In this document: positions 5,000 to 6,800 of the stretch, piece by piece
How positions within the stretch are numbered: position 1 is the stretch's first letter
Layout of the letters: each line of letters starts with the position of its first letter
The notes under the pieces: generated by a model
What the model saw: the letters and a program-made list of their open reading frames with translations, nothing else
What the model was told of the DNA's origin: nothing
Database searches by the model: none
Assembly: GCA_029857855.1 (NCBI GenBank)
Contig: JAOUGG010000130.1
Coordinates: forward strand, 1 to 6,800
Direction of reading: 5' to 3'
Length of the DNA stretch: 6,800 nt
Source of the DNA: Acidimicrobiia bacterium
GTDB lineage: Bacteria; Actinomycetota; Acidimicrobiia; Acidimicrobiales; SZUA-35
Position numbers and translations under genes: made by a program

Positions 5000-6188
5000 T
5001 GGACACGCCCATACGGGCGATCCAGAGATCCGGCGAGCGGATCTCGTCGATGGTGGGCAGGTTGTCGGGTCCGACCCAAACCTGGTCGAACAGCTCCCGC
5101 CCGCCGGCGGCCTCGACCGCCTTGACGAAGTTCTCGCCCTCCTCGTACTGGGCCATCTTGGCCTCCATGCCGGTGAGCCGCAGGACGAGTTTGGACACAC
5201 CGGTCATATTCTTACGGCGCTCGCTCAACACCTTGTGGAACCGTTCCTGACCCGGGATCAGATCCCCGGCGGCCCGGTCCATCGTGATATCGCCGTGACC
5301 CTCGAGGAGCGACATCAGGCCGGTTACCTTGTCGAGCACGATCCGCTGCTCGGGCGTGGCCAGGAGCATCGACAGACCGCCGTCGGAGAGCGAGGGGCCG
5401 TTGCCGTTGCGGCGGTCGTTGACCATGTCTCGCACGGTCTCCATGACCTTCTTCGGATCGGGGTCGACGGCGTCGAGCAGTTCGTTGACAAGCGACAGGA
5501 AGTAGGGCCGAAGCCACGGAACGCCGGTGAACTGGGCCCGGTGGGTGCACTCGTGGATGGCGATCCACAGGCGGAACTCACGGGGCTGGAAGCCGAACCG
5601 CTTCTCCAAACCGGCGATGTTGGGCCCGACGTAGTAGACCCAGTCCTGGTCCTCGGGGCGTTCGTCCTCGACGATCAGCAGGTCGTACTGGCCGAGGACC
5701 CGACCCGACATCCAGCCCAGGAGGGCGCCGACCTCGGCGCCGGCCACCTTGGGACCGATGTAGGACGTGGCGCCGTTGACCGCGCCGCCGACAGTCCCAC
5801 CGATGGCGTCCACCGTCGGCCGCAGCCGCTGGCCCCACGGGCCAAGGGCTTCGGTGACGGTGTCGAGGAGCTTCGAGGCCTCCGACTGGGTGTCGGCATC
5901 CGCGTCGGTTTCCTCGGAAAGGCGGCCGAGCAGTGGGCGGAGCAGCCGGTCGAAGCTGGCGAGGTTCGATTCGACCCAGCCCATTCGATCGGTGACCTGG
6001 GCCCGGGCGGGGCCGACCTTGGAGACGAGACCGGTTTCGGCCGCCACCAGCTCCTCGGCCTGCGGGGTCAGCTCGGCGAAATCCGAGTCGAGCATCGTGC
6101 CGACGGCCGGGTGCTCGTAGGACTCCTCCCGATTGGCGATCTTCTCGGCGACGGATCGGGCAAAATCCCAATCGACTTCAGTACTCAC
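4989..6188 (-). CDS. DUF2342-type zinc-dependent metalloprotease (F420-biosynthesis-associated family)
   Basis: The 399-residue product belongs to the actinobacterial family of putative zinc hydrolases (DUF2342, sometimes labelled coenzyme F420 biosynthesis-associated from co-occurrence). The key evidence is RLWIAIHECTHRAQFTGVPW at about 206-225: HECTH at 212-216 is an HExxH zinc motif with catalytic Glu213. It is preceded by the family-like YYVGPNIAGLEKRFGF at 185-200 and followed by WLRPYFLSLVNELL. A glycine-rich hydrophobic stretch at about 129-162 may pack inside the fold; no signal peptide is seen, so it is probably cytosolic. The substrate is unknown. The GTG at 6188 is well supported by GGAG seven bases upstream. 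It follows the small membrane-protein gene by 22 bases and overlaps tilS, an adjacency also found in mycobacteria (the Rv3626c-tilS region). Confidence 0.88.
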   Translation of the reverse strand: MSTEVDWDFARSVAEKIANREESYEHPAVGTMLDSDFAELTPQAEELVAAETGLVSKVGPARAQVTDRMGWVESNLASFDRLLRPLLGRLSEETDADADTQSEASKLLDTVTEALGPWGQRLRPTVDAIGGTVGGAVNGATSYIGPKVAGAEVGALLGWMSGRVLGQYDLLIVEDERPEDQDWVYYVGPNIAGLEKRFGFQPREFRLWIAIHECTHRAQFTGVPWLRPYFLSLVNELLDAVDPDPKKVMETVRDMVNDRRNGNGPSLSDGGLSMLLATPEQRIVLDKVTGLMSLLEGHGDITMDRAAGDLIPGQERFHKVLSERRKNMTGVSKLVLRLTGMEAKMAQYEEGENFVKAVEAAGGRELFDQVWVGPDNLPTIDEIRSPDLWIARMGVSSAA

Positions 6189-6210
6189 GAGCTCACTCCG
6201 CTTCTGAGGC

Positions 6211-6342
6211 TCAGCGCTTGGGGTAACGGGGACTCTCCACCTTGGCCAGGTACCCGACGATCACACCGATGACGGCGACGACCGCCCCGATTGCGAGAAA
6301 GAAGCCGAGCCACCAATGCCATACAACAGCCAACTGAAACAT
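6211..6342 (-). CDS. Small single-span membrane protein, function unknown
   Basis: From the ATG at 6342 this is a 43-residue protein: a short aromatic N-terminus (MFQLAVVWHWW), one hydrophobic span at about residues 11-33 (ending in the GVIVGYL segment) and a basic tail (ESPRYPKR). By the positive-inside rule the tail is likely cytoplasmic. I do not recognise a named family. The open frame extends to 6429, but that start would run through the hairpin that probably ends the preceding operon. A TAGACT hexamer ends seven bases before the ATG and suggests a leaderless message starting here. It is the first gene of a unit with the metalloprotease, 22 bases downstream. Confidence 0.7.
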   Translation of the reverse strand: MFQLAVVWHWWLGFFLAIGAVVAVIGVIVGYLAKVESPRYPKR

Positions 6343-6349
6343 GGGGCCA

Positions 6350-6355
6350 AGTCTA
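6350..6355 (-). promoter_or_regulatory. Candidate -10 element for the small membrane protein-metalloprotease-tilS unit
   Basis: On the minus strand TAGACT ends seven bases before the ATG at 6342, the spacing expected if the transcript begins at or next to the start codon. No clear -35 hexamer is present, and there is no Shine-Dalgarno sequence. The same GTAGACT heptamer precedes folP. Confidence 0.45.
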
Positions 6356-6361
6356 CGTGTC

Positions 6362-6376
6362 CCGGCCGCCGGCCGG
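6362..6376 (-). repeat. CCGGCC/GGCCGG inverted repeat
   Basis: A perfect six-base inverted repeat with a three-base spacer lies just upstream of the candidate leaderless promoter and downstream of the stronger hairpin at 6404-6438. It may add to termination of the anti-sigma operon or may be chance in GC-rich DNA. Confidence 0.2.
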
Positions 6377-6403
6377 CACCTTGAGAGTTCCGGAAGGAAA
6401 TCT

Positions 6404-6438
6404 CGGTGCGAAGGGACGAAGCCCGTCACACCGCACCG
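6404..6438 (-). terminator. Probable terminator hairpin of the sigma/anti-sigma operon
   Basis: A seven-base perfect inverted repeat, CGGTGCG (6404-6410) with CGCACCG (6432-6438), encloses a second stem GACG/CGTC (6415-6418 and 6424-6427) with a five-base loop; the two are separated by a symmetric four-by-four internal loop. It begins six bases past the anti-sigma stop codon on the minus strand. After the stem the minus strand reads GAGATTTCC, only a weak T run, as is common for actinobacterial terminators. Confidence 0.5.
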
Positions 6439-6444
6439 TCGGGT

Positions 6445-6714
6445 TCAGAACAGTTTGGTGATCGAGTCGAGAAGGCGCCGCCGAACCTCGGGCGGCATGT
6501 CCTCTCGACACGAGCCGAGCATCGACTTCAGGCCGAGGTGGAAGTGGACGACGTCGTCACAGCCGGTGCACAACTGGAGGTGGGAGCTGAATTGTGTCCG
6601 CTGCGGTTCGCCGAGGAGGCCGTCGATGTAGTGGTACAGCTCCTCGAGGCTGGGATTGCACGTCCAGGTATGTGTCGGCTCATGGCCTGCGGCGTCGGAA
6701 TCAGATGTGGTCAT
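6445..6714 (-). CDS. RsrA-like zinc-binding anti-sigma factor
   Basis: This 89-residue protein has the layout of zf-HC2/ZAS anti-sigma factors, in particular the mycothiol-system RsrA type. It should bind and silence an ECF sigma factor of the SigR/SigH kind in the cytosol and release it on thiol oxidation. Cys19 is followed by ELYHYIDGLLGE (25-36), then HLQLCTGC gives His45-x3-Cys49-x2-Cys52, and a further Cys69 lies in SCREDMPPEVRRRLLDSI (68-85), the conserved CxE.P..(L/V)R.R.. ending. These match the zinc and redox cysteines of RsrA except that only one Cys is present where S. coelicolor RsrA has a pair. No membrane span is present. Its ATG overlaps the stop of the upstream gene as ATGA, so the two are probably made in fixed ratio. 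Confidence 0.85.
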   Translation of the reverse strand: MTTSDSDAAGHEPTHTWTCNPSLEELYHYIDGLLGEPQRTQFSSHLQLCTGCDDVVHFHLGLKSMLGSCREDMPPEVRRRLLDSITKLF

Positions 6715-6800
6715 GACTCGGATTCGGGATCGGGGACAGGGACTGGATCGGGCTCGGGTTGCGGTTCCGGCGGGCTGTCGGCGACGGCATCGGAACGACG
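6711..6800 (-). CDS. 3' end of a gene upstream of the anti-sigma factor, probably its ECF sigma factor
   Basis: The frame is open from the window edge to TGA at 6713-6711 and encodes 29 residues: a start of RRSDAVADS followed by a tail made of Pro, Glu, Asp, Val and Ser. The ATGA overlap with the anti-sigma gene and the usual sigma-then-anti-sigma order suggest a SigR/SigH-type sigma factor, but no sigma domain lies inside the window. The acidic proline-rich tail is not typical of the short C-termini of such sigma factors, so the identity is inferred from context alone. Confidence 0.5.
   Translation of the reverse strand, partial: RRSDAVADSPPEPQPEPDPVPVPDPESES

Noticed and set aside
5000..5200. 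N-terminal extension of tilS to 5200
   Set aside because: It lies entirely within the metalloprotease gene and its translation is Arg/Ser/Pro-rich out-of-frame noise; GTG at 4999 leaves a normal TilS N-terminus.
5235..6272. 345-residue plus-strand frame opposite the metalloprotease
   Set aside because: It is a shadow frame of a high-GC gene; the composition is biased and no family motif is present, while the opposite strand has HECTH and a good ribosome binding site.
6343..6429. Longer start for the small membrane protein at 6429
   Set aside because: It would include the hairpin ending the previous operon and the candidate -10 element, and adds a polar segment with no supporting ribosome binding site.

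Overview
The window is GC-rich, tightly packed DNA, almost certainly from an actinobacterium. An Acidimicrobiia-type genome is my best guess. The reasons are the DUF222/13E12-type HNH gene, the DUF2342-type zinc metalloprotease next to tilS, an RsrA-like (mycothiol-type) anti-sigma factor, GTG starts at most genes and leaderless-looking promoters. All genes but one are on the minus strand.

Layout from right to left, the direction of transcription for the minus-strand genes. First comes the 3' end of an unidentified gene, probably the sigma factor (6800-6711), overlapping by ATGA a small zinc-binding anti-sigma factor of the RsrA type (6714-6445) and ending in a hairpin (6438-6404). A new unit then starts at a leaderless-looking promoter: a 43-residue single-span membrane protein (6342-6211), a DUF2342-type HExxH metalloprotease (6188-4989) and tilS, the tRNA-Ile lysidine synthetase (4999-4127). 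Next, on the plus strand, is an intact DUF222/13E12-family HNH endonuclease gene (2736-4064), convergent with tilS and divergent from folP. Its upstream region carries a strong match to the actinobacterial LexA (SOS) box. The last unit is a folate cluster: folP (2418-1606), a protein that looks like a catalytically dead dual-specificity phosphatase (1604-1005), folB (1008-598) and folK (629-69), all abutting or overlapping.

FolB, FolK and FolP carry out successive late steps of dihydropteroate synthesis. In many actinobacteria tilS is followed by hpt, ftsH, folE and then folP, folB, folK. Here hpt, ftsH and folE are missing from that slot, which is occupied by the inverted HNH gene, so this looks like a remodelled version of a conserved locus.

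The most interesting points are the phosphatase-like protein, which lacks the catalytic Cys and sits inside the folate operon, the probable SOS control of the HNH gene, and the synteny break. I saw no CRISPR array, tRNA, rRNA or insertion sequence.
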